DNA from: JBKQVT01 sp963727245
GTDB lineage: Bacteria; Planctomycetota; Planctomycetia; Pirellulales; Thermoguttaceae
Assembly: GCA_963727245.1 (NCBI GenBank)
Contig: CAVSFO010000020.1
Span: 62,001 to 126,000, forward strand
Direction of reading: 5' to 3'
DNA: 64,000 bases
Below are positions 28,767-37,878 of the stretch, piece by piece. The notes beneath the pieces were generated by a model. The model worked only from the letters and a program-made list of their open reading frames with translations. It was not told where the DNA came from and did no database searches. A program made the translations under genes and the position numbers. Within the stretch, counting starts at the first letter, position 1. Every line of letters begins with the position of its first letter.

Positions 28767-28845
28767 GGGAAAAAGGTGACAGGCACCATTTGTGCGAAGC
28801 ACCCTGCGGGCCGTTCCGGCAAATGGTGCCTGTCACCTTTTTCCC
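28767..28845. repeat. GGTGACAGGCACC inverted repeat element
   Basis: AAAAAGGTGACAGGCACCATTT faces its complement AAATGGTGCCTGTCACCTTTTT around a 35-base centre, forming a 79-base hairpin just after dnaA. The poly-T on one side could make it act as a terminator. A degenerate half copy (GAAAGGTGACAGCCACCAAA) is near 38421. Confidence 0.9.
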
Positions 28846-28854
28846 CACGGCTAT

Positions 28855-29195
28855 GTGTTCGTGCTAGTGTGGATAAGTTGTTGATCGGCGGTCGGCAGTT
28901 TGTCGGCTGCCGCGCGGCTGCCGACACTCGGCCGCCGTGAGCGGCAACGCCACGCGGTTATCGAAAGGCAAGAGACAGCTCAGCAACAGTTCGCAAACAC
29001 GTTTTCCCCGAGAAGGCGGCATCCACAGAGGCCAACCTAAGCATGGCCTGCCAAGGTCTTAGGACTTTTGCTGCGCCGCTGATCGACACTCCGGCGCCGC
29101 GCACTGCTACTACTGATATTTAAGAGACTTTAATAATAAGACTATGGCAAGCCCACACCGGCTTGCGCGACACAACAGAAAGGCAGTACCAATCC
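28855..29195. other. Probable replication origin (oriC) between dnaA and dnaN
   Basis: The 341 bases after the dnaA-distal hairpin carry a perfect DnaA box on the minus strand (TGTGGATAA, 28868-28876). A 7-of-9 match, GCATCCACA, is at 29019-29027. An AT-rich stretch at 29110-29145 (GATATTTAAGAG, TTTAATAATAAG) could be the unwinding element. Only one box is perfect, so the region may be part of the origin only. The dnaA-dnaN interval is the most common bacterial oriC position. Confidence 0.6.
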
Positions 29196-30317
29196 ATGAA
29201 AGTCACTTGCGAGCGTGAGAGGCTGTTGCACGCCTTCCAGACAGCCGCCAGCGTGGCCCCGACGCGCAGCCCCAAACCGATCCTGCAGAACCTCAAACTG
29301 GAGGTCACGGCGGAGCGGGCCATTTTGATGGGCACGGATCTGGAGGTGGGCATCCGCATCGACGTGCCGGGAATCGTGATTGAAGCGGCCGGCAGCGTGG
29401 TCTTGCCCATCGCCCGCTTCCTCTCTATTTTGCGAGAGAGCAGCGACGAGAAACTGGAGATGGAAAGCGATGGCCGCAAGATCCAGGTGCGCGGCCAGCG
29501 GAGCGAGTTCCAGTTGCCCTCCGAGAACCCGGACGAGTTTCCCGTGGTGGCCGCCTTCCAGGAGGAGAAGTACCACGAGATGCCGGCGCGCTTCTTCCGC
29601 GAGACCATTCGCCGCACGGTCTTTGCCACCGACAACGAGAGCAGCCGCTATGCCCTGGGCGGGGTGCTGGTCGAGTTCAGCGGCGACCAGATTACGGCCG
29701 TGGCCACCGATGGCCGCCGCCTGGCCAGGCAGGAAGGGCCGGCCAAGGCCGTGGGGGAGCACCAGACAGGCGACCGCACCACGATCATCCCCAGCCGGGC
29801 GATGCAACTGCTCGAGCGGGCACTGGCCGACAACGATGAGAATATCCAGCTTGCCGCGCGGGACAACGACGTGCTGGTCAAGAGCGGCCGCTCGACGATC
29901 TACTCGCGGCTGGTCGAAGGGCGTTTTCCCAAGTGGCGCGACGTCTTTCCGCGGCGCGAGAACAACCTGCGCGTCGAGCTGACCGTGGGGCCGTTTTACG
30001 CGGCCGTCCGCCAGGCGGCCATCGTCACCAGCGAGGAGCGCCGCGGCGTCGATTTCACCTTCGGCGAGGGCAAGGTCGTGTTGGCCGCCCACGGCGCCGA
30101 ATATGGCGAGTCGCACGTCGAATTGCCCATCGCTTACGAGGGCGCCGAGATGGTCATCACCCTCGATCCCCGCTACCTCAGCGACTTCCTCCGCGTCTTG
30201 GATCCCGAGCAGACGATCACCCTGGAGATGCGCGACGCGGAGAGTGCGGCCGTATGTTTCACCCAGGACGGCTACGGCTACGTCATCATGCCCCTGGCCC
30301 GCGACCAGCGCCCGTAA
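29196..30317 (+). CDS. dnaN: DNA polymerase III beta subunit (sliding clamp)
   Basis: A 373-residue clamp made of three similar domains. MKVTCERERLLHAFQTAASV is the usual N-terminus. PILQNLKLEVTAERAILMGTDLEVG and RYALGGVLVEFSGDQITAVATDGRRLA are conserved beta-clamp stretches. YGYVIMPLARDQRP resembles the standard C-terminal MPMR/MPLR partner-binding end. It is intact and lies between the origin and the DUF721 gene. Confidence 0.97.
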   Translation: MKVTCERERLLHAFQTAASVAPTRSPKPILQNLKLEVTAERAILMGTDLEVGIRIDVPGIVIEAAGSVVLPIARFLSILRESSDEKLEMESDGRKIQVRGQRSEFQLPSENPDEFPVVAAFQEEKYHEMPARFFRETIRRTVFATDNESSRYALGGVLVEFSGDQITAVATDGRRLARQEGPAKAVGEHQTGDRTTIIPSRAMQLLERALADNDENIQLAARDNDVLVKSGRSTIYSRLVEGRFPKWRDVFPRRENNLRVELTVGPFYAAVRQAAIVTSEERRGVDFTFGEGKVVLAAHGAEYGESHVELPIAYEGAEMVITLDPRYLSDFLRVLDPEQTITLEMRDAESAAVCFTQDGYGYVIMPLARDQRP

Positions 30318-30320
30318 ACT

Positions 30321-30345
30321 GAGCCGGAGGCGTTAGCCTCCGGAT
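30321..30345. repeat. AGCCGGAGGC hairpin repeat
   Basis: AGCCGGAGGC and GCCTCCGGAT pair around GTTA, four bases after the dnaN stop. It belongs to the family at 12721 and 59615, and may also slow or end transcription after dnaN. Confidence 0.75.
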
Positions 30346-30473
30346 AGGCCGGCCTTCCGCAACCGACAACTTACACGCATCACCAGCACGGAGGAGGATC
30401 GAAGCGGGATCAAGGAAATGCCGGGGTGGCCTGTCTGGTCATCCTTCATCCCTTATCCTTCATCCTTTCCCGA

Positions 30474-30776
30474 ATGCCCCGAGGCCCTGAAACGATCGGC
30501 AACCTGCTGCCGGAGCTGATGGCCCGCCGCGGCTACGCTCGGCTGCAAAGCGCCGAGCAGTACGAGGCGGCGTGGACCGAAGCCGCCGGTCCGCTGGCCG
30601 CCCAGTACACCCGCGTCGGCGGCCTGCGCCGGGGCAAGCTGGAAGTGGTGGTGGCCAATTCGACGCTGATGCAGGAACTCGGCTTCCAGAAGGCCGGGCT
30701 GCTGAAGACCCTGACCCGATTATTGCCCGATCAAGGAATCAAAGACCTGCGCTTCCGCTTGGGAGCGATCCGGTAG
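30474..30776 (+). CDS. DUF721/DciA-like protein
   Basis: A 100-residue protein (MPRGPETIGNLLPELMARRG ...) with the DUF721 core: YEAAWTEAAGPLAAQYTRVGGLRRGKLEVVVANSTLMQELGFQ. DciA proteins load or regulate the replicative helicase in bacteria lacking DnaC. Position between dnaN and gyrB is typical. The frame is open for 16 codons upstream, but the Met at 30474 is the sensible start. Confidence 0.85.
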   Translation: MPRGPETIGNLLPELMARRGYARLQSAEQYEAAWTEAAGPLAAQYTRVGGLRRGKLEVVVANSTLMQELGFQKAGLLKTLTRLLPDQGIKDLRFRLGAIR

Positions 30777-30788
30777 ATAGAAGCAATC

Positions 30789-33371
30789 ATGTCGACCGAT
30801 CCGAAACCAAACGAACCGAAGCCGAACGAAGCGAAGATCACGCCGCCCCCGGCCGACGCGCCGGCTGCCGCGCCGGCCGACGCCGAGCTGAGCGGCTACA
30901 CTCTGTTGCCCAGCCCGGGCGAGAGCGACTACACCGCCAAGGACCTGGAACACCTCAGCGACCTGGAGCACGTCCGCGAGCGGCCCAGCATGTACATCGC
31001 GGACACCACGCTGCGCGGGCTGCATCACCTCGTCTACGAGGTGGTCGACAACTCGATCGATGAGGCGATGGCCGGCTACGCCACGGAAATCTCCGTGATC
31101 ATCAACAACGACGGCTCGGTCACGGTGGAGGACAACGGCCGCGGCATCCCCGTCGAAGTGCATCCCGACCTGGGCTTCTCGACGCTCCAGGGGGTGATGT
31201 GCGTGTTGAAGTTCGGCGGCAAGTTCAAGAAGGGCGCTTACCAGACCTCCGGCGGGCTGCACGGCGTGGGCGTGACGGTGGTCAACTTCCTCTCCGAGTG
31301 GTGCGAGGTGGAAGTCCGCCGCAACGGCCACGTCTACCAGCAGGAATACGAGCGCGGCGTGCCGGTGGCCGACGTCCGCCGCATCGGCCGCACCGATCGC
31401 CGCGGCACCAAGACCACCTTCAAGCCCGACGGCCAGATCTTTCCCAACACGGCCTTCCAATACAACGTCCTTTACAAGCGGTTGCAGGAGCTGGCCTTCC
31501 TCAACCGGGGCGTGAAAATCCTCTACAAGGACATGCGCAGCGGCGACGGCGAGAACTTCTGCTACGAGCGCGGCATCCTGGAGTTCATCGAGTTTCTCAA
31601 CCGCGCCAGCGAGCCCGCCCACGAAGGCATCATCTACGTCAACAGCCAGATCGAAGACGTCGGGCTGGAGATCGCCTTGCAGTACTCGTCGGAATTCACG
31701 GAAAACGTCCACTCCTACGTGAACAACATCTACACCAGCGAAGGCGGCACCCACCTCTCCGGCTTCCGCGCCGCCATCACGCGGACCATCAACGCCTACG
31801 GCAAGAAGGCGGGCATTTACAAGGACCTGGTGCCCACCGGCGACGATTGCCGCGAGGGGCTGACGGCGGTGATTTCGCTGCGCGTGCCGGAGCCGCAGTT
31901 CGAGGGCCAGACGAAGACCAAGCTGGGCAACAGCGAGATCGAAGGGATCGTCAACTCGGCGGTGGGCGACTTCCTGGCCCGCTACCTGGAGGAGAACCCC
32001 AAGACGGCCCGCATCATCGCCCAGAAGGGGATGTTGGCCGCCGAGGCCCGCGAGAGCGCGCGGAAGGCCCGCATGTTGGTCCGCGAGCGCAAAGGCGCCC
32101 TAAGCGGCGGCGGTCTGCCCGGCAAACTCCGCGATTGCACCAGCCGCGACGTGGAACGCTGCGAGCTTTATCTCGTCGAGGGCGATTCCGCCGGCGGCAG
32201 CGCCGAAGGGGGCCGCATCCGCCAATACCAGGCCATCCTCCCCCTGCGCGGAAAAATCATCAACGCCTTCAAGTCCCGCGACGACAAGGTCCTGGCCAAC
32301 GAAGAGGTTCGCAGCATCATCGCCGCCGTCGGCTCCGGCATCGGCGACGAAGTCGACCTCAGCAAGCGCCGCTACGGCAAGATCATCATCATGACCGACG
32401 CCAACGTCGACGGTTCCCACATCCGCACGTTGCTGTTGACGTTCTTCTATCGGCAGATGTACGACTTGGTGCGGGGCGGGCACGTCTACGTCGCCCAGCC
32501 GCCGCTGTTCCGCGTCCGCCACAAGAAAGAGACCTACTACGTGCAGACCGAGGAGGAAATGAAGGCCCAGCTCCTCGACGCCGGCCTGAAGGACGCCGTC
32601 TTCGAGCCCGGCGGCGGCCGCCGCATCGCCGGGGCCGAGATGGAGCGGCTCTGCCGCACCCTGGCTGCCCTGGAGGAATCGCTGCTGGCCCTGGAGCGCC
32701 GCGGCATCGGTTTGCGGACCCACGCCGCCCGCCGCGACCCGGCCAGCGGGCGCCTGCCCATCTACCACGTCTTCGTCGGTCGCCAGGAGCACTGGTTCTC
32801 CAACCGCGAAACCCTCGACGTCTTCCTCGCCCGCCAGGAACAGGAATCGGGCGAAGAACTGAAGCTTTCCGACGAGCCGGGCAAGGCCGGCGACGGCGAG
32901 GGCAACGGCCACGGCGGCGAAGCCGAGGCCGAGTCGGCCAGCCGGGTGCGGATCGTCGAGTTTCACGAAGTCCGCTCCATCAACAACCAGTTGGCCGAAC
33001 TCCGCAAGATGGGCTTCGAGATCGACAGCCTGATTCCTCAAGAGCGGACCGGAGTGGAGGAGCCGCGTTATCAGCTTCGCCGCGGCGAGTCGACCACCGG
33101 CCTGGACGATCTTCGCGGCCTGTTGGCGGCCGTCCGCGCCGCCGGCGAAAAGGGCCTGCAAATTACCCGCTTCAAAGGGCTGGGCGAAATGAACGCCGAG
33201 GAACTCCGTCAGACGACGCTCGATCCGGCCAACCGCACGCTCTTGCAAGTGAAGATGGACGACGCCAGCGCGGCCGACGATCTGTTCCGCATTCTCATGG
33301 GCGACAAGGTCGAGCCGCGGCGCGAATTCATCGAGAAGCACGCGCTGGAAGTGAGAAATCTGGACGTATAG
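30789..33371 (+). CDS. gyrB: DNA gyrase subunit B
   Basis: An 860-residue type II topoisomerase subunit. The GHKL ATPase motifs are EVVDNSIDEAMAGY, TVEDNGRGIPVEVH and TSGGLHGVGVTVVN. The TOPRIM domain begins ELYLVEGDSAGGSAEGGR and includes MTDANVDGSHIRTLLLTFFYR. The C-terminus has ITRFKGLGEMNAEELRQTT. An insertion of about 180 residues lies between TOPRIM and the C-terminal part (about 610-790), including an acidic and Gly-rich linker (GKAGDGEGNGHGGEAEAES), as in GyrB of several phyla. The first 40 residues are a Pro/Ala-rich extension. It is intact and is 12 bases downstream of the DUF721 gene. Confidence 0.97.
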   Translation: MSTDPKPNEPKPNEAKITPPPADAPAAAPADAELSGYTLLPSPGESDYTAKDLEHLSDLEHVRERPSMYIADTTLRGLHHLVYEVVDNSIDEAMAGYATEISVIINNDGSVTVEDNGRGIPVEVHPDLGFSTLQGVMCVLKFGGKFKKGAYQTSGGLHGVGVTVVNFLSEWCEVEVRRNGHVYQQEYERGVPVADVRRIGRTDRRGTKTTFKPDGQIFPNTAFQYNVLYKRLQELAFLNRGVKILYKDMRSGDGENFCYERGILEFIEFLNRASEPAHEGIIYVNSQIEDVGLEIALQYSSEFTENVHSYVNNIYTSEGGTHLSGFRAAITRTINAYGKKAGIYKDLVPTGDDCREGLTAVISLRVPEPQFEGQTKTKLGNSEIEGIVNSAVGDFLARYLEENPKTARIIAQKGMLAAEARESARKARMLVRERKGALSGGGLPGKLRDCTSRDVERCELYLVEGDSAGGSAEGGRIRQYQAILPLRGKIINAFKSRDDKVLANEEVRSIIAAVGSGIGDEVDLSKRRYGKIIIMTDANVDGSHIRTLLLTFFYRQMYDLVRGGHVYVAQPPLFRVRHKKETYYVQTEEEMKAQLLDAGLKDAVFEPGGGRRIAGAEMERLCRTLAALEESLLALERRGIGLRTHAARRDPASGRLPIYHVFVGRQEHWFSNRETLDVFLARQEQESGEELKLSDEPGKAGDGEGNGHGGEAEAESASRVRIVEFHEVRSINNQLAELRKMGFEIDSLIPQERTGVEEPRYQLRRGESTTGLDDLRGLLAAVRAAGEKGLQITRFKGLGEMNAEELRQTTLDPANRTLLQVKMDDASAADDLFRILMGDKVEPRREFIEKHALEVRNLDV

Positions 33372-33804
33372 GGGTTCGTTATGATGTGGGTTCTGTTTTC
33401 CGTTCGCCTTCCTTATCTTCGTTCCCGTGCGTCATAGCACGAGAATTGCTTCCGTTCACGGTTGGAGCGGCCGAATAGACGCCTTCCCGTTAGGTTAGAC
33501 CGCGGCTGACGCCGGCTCCTTGAACGCCGGTTCCTCCCGCTCCAAGGCCGACTGCGGCAGGTGGAAAAAAACGGCCATTATTTCTTGAACTGGCCACAGC
33601 CTGCCCAGCACATATCACGGGCTGGCTAGCACATTTCCTCACCTTCGACCCGCCTGTCTGTTGATGATGGCTTTCCGCCAGGTGGTCAGCGGCTTGATGT
33701 TACGACGACGCCGGACGGTTTTCTTTCCGCCCGGTATGGCAATTGCATAAGACCGCACCATTCCGCCCGTACCCAAAACGAGGGCGAGCGGTCCCCTAAC
33801 TTAG
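33372..33804 (+). other. Intergenic region, 433 bases, no supported gene
   Basis: Between gyrB and the metallocofactor operon. I see no ORF with a recognisable product and no tRNA. A minus-strand frame at about 33501-33590 ends like the tail of a protein (FFHLPQSALEREEPAFKEPA), so a degraded gene may once have been here. The composition is less GC-rich than its neighbours in places. Confidence 0.4.
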
Positions 33805-34606
33805 ATGAGTAAGTTTACCATGATTGAGAAGATTTCCATCCTGAGTGGACATGGACGTCAGGGCCGCCCGGAGGCTTTTGACCGGATCGATCTGAAGATG
33901 GGCCAGGTGGTGAGCATTGTCGGGCCGACGGGCTCGGGCAAGACGACGCTGATCAACGACCTCGAGCTGTTCGCCGACGCGCGACACGCCCACCGGCCGG
34001 CAGGTGCTGATCAACGATCGACCGGCCCCGGCCGAGTTTCGGTACAATCCGGCGCGGAACCCCATCGCCCTGATTACCCAGCACACGACCTTTCTCTCCG
34101 ATCTGCCGGTCCGCGAGTTCCTGCTGACCCATTCCCGCGTGCGCACCGGCGAGGCGGAATCGCCGCACGCTGGTCGCACAGACGATCGAATTCGCCAACA
34201 AGCTGACCGGCGAGCCGATCGACCTGGACAATCGCATGACGGAGCTTTCGGGCGGCCAGACCCGGGCGCTGTTGATCGCCGACGCCACGGTGATTTGCAG
34301 CACGCCGGTCGTCCTGCTGGACGAGGTGGAGAACGCCGGCATCCATCGCACCCGCGCCGTGCAGTTGCTCCGCGAGTACCGCAAGATCTTCATCTTCGTG
34401 ACGCACGATCCGCGGATCGCCCTGTTGTCCGATTTCCGCATCGTCATGCAAGGGCGGCTGCGTCACGCAGGTGCTGCCGACCAGCGAGTGAGGAGCAGGC
34501 GGTTTCGGTCCGCGTCAACCGTTTGGACGACGCCCTGTCCGCGCTGCGCGAGAAGCTGCGCCAAGGCCTGCGGCTGAACGTCGAAGAATTGCTGGAGGTC
34601 GCATGA
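33805..34606 (+). CDS. ABC-type ATPase of the putative metallocofactor operon (about four frameshifts)
   Basis: A cytoplasmic ATP-binding cassette protein with no membrane segment, about 265 residues. Walker A is VGPTGSGKTTLINDLE, the signature is TELSGGQTRALLIAD, Walker B is VVLLDEVENAG, and the H loop is FVTHDPRIALLSDF. The distinctive stretch ALITQHTTFLSDLPVREFLLTHSR lies between. The frame is broken near 33975, 34160, 34470 and 34490. Each break is repaired by removing one base and all motifs are intact. Start: Met at 33805, with a second Met at 33820 (MIEKISILSG) that looks like the family start. The stop overlaps the next ATG. No transporter permease is nearby, so a soluble role in cofactor assembly is inferred. 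Confidence 0.72.
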
Positions 34607-35306
34607 AACTCGTCATTTGTGCCGGGCCCGCCACCACCGGCAAGACCTCGGTGCTTCGTCACATGCCACGGCAAAGCTGCTGCAGGCCGGCCGCCGCGTC
34701 GCCTTCCTGAAACTCGACGTCCAGTACGCCGACGAGGACGAATTGCTGGCCAAGGAATTCGGCATCCCCACCCGCAAGGTCTACACCGGCGAACTCTGTC
34801 CCGACCACTGTCACGTGATGGTGCTGGGCGACGCCCTGCACTGGGCCGAGCAGTCGGACTGCGACGTGCTGCTGGTGGAAACCGCCGGGCTGTGCCTGCG
34901 CTGCGCCCCTACGTGGACGGCGGGCTGGGGGTGATCGTGCTGGAAGCCACCAGCGGCATGAACCTGCCGCTGAAGGTCGGCCCCATGCTCTCCCTGGCCG
35001 ACATGGCCGTGGTGACCAAGATCGACCGCGTCTCGCAGGCCGAGCGCGAGGTGTTTCGGGCCCGCATCCAGGACGTGGCCCCCGGCGTGCTGGTCCGCGA
35101 GGTTAATGCCCTGCACGGCATCGGCATCGATCCGTTGGTCGACGGCGATCCTCGCGACCGACGAAGTGTCCGGCACGCTCCTGCTCCGCGGCAATCCGCC
35201 GGTGGGCACCTGCACGATCTGCGTCGGCAAGAAGGAGATCGGCTGGCAATCCCATTTCGGCGTGGTCCGGGCGCTGGAGAACCAGACGTTTTACCGGGGA
35301 GAATGA
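34603..35306 (+). CDS. Cys-rich P-loop GTPase, CobW/HypB/UreG-like (about three frameshifts)
   Basis: About 235 residues. The P-loop is VICAGPATTGKTSVLRH, the switch/Walker B region is CDVLLVETAGLCLRCAP, and base recognition is VVTKIDRVS. These features place it in the SIMIBI GTPases that load metals or cofactors (HypB, UreG, CobW). Three cysteine pairs, ELCPDHCHVM, LCLRC and GTCTIC, could bind metal. The frame breaks near 34660, 34905 (a C run one base short) and 35148. The ATG overlaps the stop of the ATPase gene, and its own stop overlaps the start of the desulfurase gene. The metal or cofactor is unknown. Confidence 0.72.
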
Positions 35307-36484
35307 CCCGTGCCGCGCGCATCTACTTCGACAACGCCGCCACCACCGCGCCCGATCCCCGGGTGCTGGAGGCCATGCGGCCCTACCTCGACGAGGTCTG
35401 GGGCAATCCGTCCAGCCTCTATGCCGAGGGGCGGCAGGCCCGCGAGGCCGTCGATCGGGCGCGGGCCCAGGTCGCCGGCCTGCTCGGCGCCGAGCCCGGC
35501 GAGATCGTCTTCACCGGCAGCGGCACCGAGGCCGACAACATGGCGCTGCACGGCGTGTTGGCTGCCGCCGGCTTGAGCGGCGCCACCTGGTCACCAGTGC
35601 CATCGAGCATCCGGCGATCCTGGCCTGCTGCCTTCAGTTGCAGCGATTGGGCGCGGCCGTGACCGAATTGCCCGTCAGCAGCGAGGGGCTGGTCGATCCG
35701 GCCGATCTGGAAACGGCCATTCGTCCCGAGACGTGTTTGGTCTCGGTCATGGCGGCCAACAACGTCACCGGCACGATCCAGCCGATTGCCGAGTTGGCCG
35801 GGATTGCCCACCGGCGCGGCGTGCTCTTCCACACCGATGCGGTGCAGGCCGTCGGCAAGACGCCGCTGGACATGCGCACGCAGTCGATCGACTTGCTCTC
35901 GCTTTCCGGCCACAAGCTGCACGGACCCAAGGGCATCGGCGCCTTGTATGTTCGCGATGGGGTCGAGCTGTGGCCGCTCTTGCCGGGCGGAGGCCAGGAG
36001 CACGGCCGACGTTCGGGCACGGAGAACGTCGCCGGCCATCGTGGGACTGGGCCGCGCCGCCGAACTCGCCGCCGCCGAGCGATCCGAGGAAGCCGCCCGG
36101 CTGGTCGCCATTCGTGACCATCTCATCGAGTCCATCCTGGCGAAGATCGACAACGCCTACTTGATCGGCCATCGCTGGCGCCGCTTGCCCGGACATATCT
36201 GCCTGGGGTTCGACGGCCTGGAAGGCGAGGCGATCAAACTGCTGTTGGAATTGGACGAGCAGGGCATTGCCGTTTCTTCGGGCAGCGCGTGCAGCGCGAT
36301 CCACGCCGGCCAGCCCTCCCACGTGTTGGCGGCCCTGGGGTTCGATCCGCTCAAGGCCCGCGGCTCGCTGCGGATTTCGCTGGGGCGGTTCAATACCCGC
36401 GAAGAGGCCGACCGGTTCCTGGAAGTGCTGCCCCGGGCCGTGGCTTCGCTGCGACCGATCCGCAGACTGACCAAAGTGGCATAA
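35303..36484 (+). CDS. Cysteine desulfurase, second paralogue (two frameshifts)
   Basis: About 393 residues of the NifS/IscS family. It starts IYFDNAATTAPDPRVLEAM. FTGSGTEADNMALHG binds the cofactor phosphate. The PLP lysine is in LLSLSGHKLHGPKGIGALY. The cysteine loop is AVSSGSACSAIHAGQPSHVL. The frame breaks near 35590 (a C missing) and 36035 (an extra G). It is not a recent copy of the gene at 26293: the cysteine loops and lysine sites differ. The GTPase upstream and the Fe-S protein downstream suggest a dedicated sulfur donor for that pathway. Confidence 0.85.
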
Positions 36485-36512
36485 CGCCTTACGGCTTGGA
36501 GAAGAATAACCT

Positions 36513-36557
36513 GGGGACTGTCCCAAATTTTCGTCGGACGAAAATGGGACTGTCCCC
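36513..36557. repeat. GGGACTGTCCC double-palindrome repeat
   Basis: A 45-base hairpin, nearly the reverse complement of the copy at 27455. It sits inside the putative operon, between the desulfurase and Fe-S protein genes, 32 bases before the next start. Confidence 0.9.
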
Positions 36558-36589
36558 TTTGAAGCCAAGTTCTTACGAGGAGAACGATC

Positions 36590-37315
36590 ATGGTGCAAGC
36601 GGCGAATATTGAACTTCCCGGACTCGATTGCGGCATGTGCGGGTATCGGACCTGCGACGAGCTGCGTGGCGCAACTGGCCGCCAAGCCGGACCTGATCCG
36701 CCGCTGCATTCCTCTCTCGGATAACCGCGTGGGGGCGGAGCCCAAGACGGTGCCCGTCGCGGCGCCCAGCCGCCCCGAGGCCGGCCCGCCGTCCTGCGGC
36801 AACTTGTGCCCGGCCGGTCCGCATCACTCCGCCCGGGCAGCAATTGACCTGGCGCGACAGCCTTGACCGCGAGTTCGATTTCTACCTGGAGCATTTTCCC
36901 GAGGAGCCCGGCCCGCGGGAGATCATCCTGCCGCACAACCCGCTGATTACGCGGGAGATGGAAATTGCGGTGGGCGACATTCTCATCGGCCGCCCGCTGG
37001 GCATGTCCTGCGGCTGCCCGATCACCCATTGCGGCGTGGCCACGGAGGTCGATCGTCGCACGGGCGTGATCGTCTGGTGCGTGACCGGCCCGCTGGCCCC
37101 GCGGCAGCACGGCTACAAGGACCTGGGCTATTACATTGCCGAGGGTTACGAGGGGCTGGTACACGAGTACCCGCTGCGAGTTGAAGGTGGGCGTGCGCTA
37201 CTACTTCCAGCCGCGGATGTGCATGTTGCAGTGGCGTCACAGCGGGCTGGTCAACTACCTCAGCCGCAACGGCAAGAGCTACCAGGTGCGGTTGGAAGGG
37301 CTCTGGATCGGCTGA
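36590..37315 (+). CDS. Fe-S cluster protein of the putative metallocofactor operon (about three frameshifts)
   Basis: About 240 residues; the ATG follows a strong GAGGAG site. The N-terminus IELPGLDCGMCGYRTCDEL matches the four-cysteine Fe-S domain (PF04060 type) found in CODH/ACS gamma subunits and ferredoxin-linked proteins, with a further cysteine in IRRCIPLSD. A Pro-rich linker with CGNLC follows. The C-terminal domain has IAVGDILIGRPLGMSCGCPI, CVTGPLAPRQHGYKDLGYYI and MCMLQWRHSGLVNYLSRNG. I do not know a function for this domain. The frame breaks near 36665, 36820 and 37180. It is the last gene of the operon; a long inverted repeat follows its stop. Confidence 0.7.
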
Positions 37316-37317
37316 GC

Positions 37318-37388
37318 GATCAACACGTACGCCGCACACGCCGTGTGCGGTGAGAACGTCACACGGCGTGTGACGGATACGGTTGATC
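37318..37388. repeat. Nested inverted repeat after the metallocofactor operon
   Basis: GATCAAC and GTTGATC bound a 71-base element containing two hairpins. The first is CCGCACACG/CGTGTGCGG (37332-37350) and the second is GTCACAC/GTGTGAC (37358-37374), both built around the same CACACG(G)CGTGTG core. It begins three bases after the Fe-S protein stop. It could be a terminator, an operator pair or a mobile repeat. Confidence 0.7.
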
Positions 37389-37413
37389 CTCCCGGCCCGC
37401 CGTTAGCCGCAGG

Positions 37414-37518
37414 AGCCCGGTGAACCGGGCTGACGAGACGGGCCGCGCGGCGTCCTTGCGCCCGGCGTCAACGCCGGGCCGATTACCGCCTCCGGCGGAA
37501 AGCCCGATAAATCGGGCT
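37414..37518. repeat. Run of three short hairpins
   Basis: AGCCCGG TGAA CCGGGCT (37414-37431), CCCGGCG TCAA CGCCGGG (37461-37478) and AGCCCGA TAAA TCGGGCT (37501-37518) are perfect stems with 4-base loops. Each has a different stem but the same layout. No gene is evident from 37316 to 37878. Confidence 0.75.
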
Positions 37519-37878
37519 CCATTTCGTAGCGATTCCATCCAAAACTGAAACACGCTAATCGCACAACACGCGCGGATCCCCCCCGCGCGTCTCGGCGTGC
37601 CAAGCGGCACATCCCCACCGGCAGTGGGTTGGTAGATGGCAACGGAAACCCCGCGGTGGTATACTCATGTTTTTCCATCGCCCCGATGGACAATTGCGAG
37701 GCAGGGCCGAGAACCCCGTGCCGAGCGTGGTGGCGACGGTCGCAAAACGGTCGCGCGGGACGGGCAGGGGACGGCCGGCGGGTCGCGACCGGCGTCGACG
37801 GTCGAGGAAATCGGCCATGTCCCGTGTTCATGTCCGTTTTTATGTCCACCTTTGTTCCCTGGGGGAGTGAGCCGACCG

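Noticed and set aside
26293..36484. The two cysteine desulfurases as a recent duplication
   Set aside because: Lysine sites (SVAAHKFQGP versus SLSGHKLHGP) and cysteine loops differ clearly, so they are old paralogues.
33805..37315. Programmed frameshifting as the reason for the many breaks
   Set aside because: The breaks have no common slippery heptamer or downstream structure, and occur about a dozen times in four genes.
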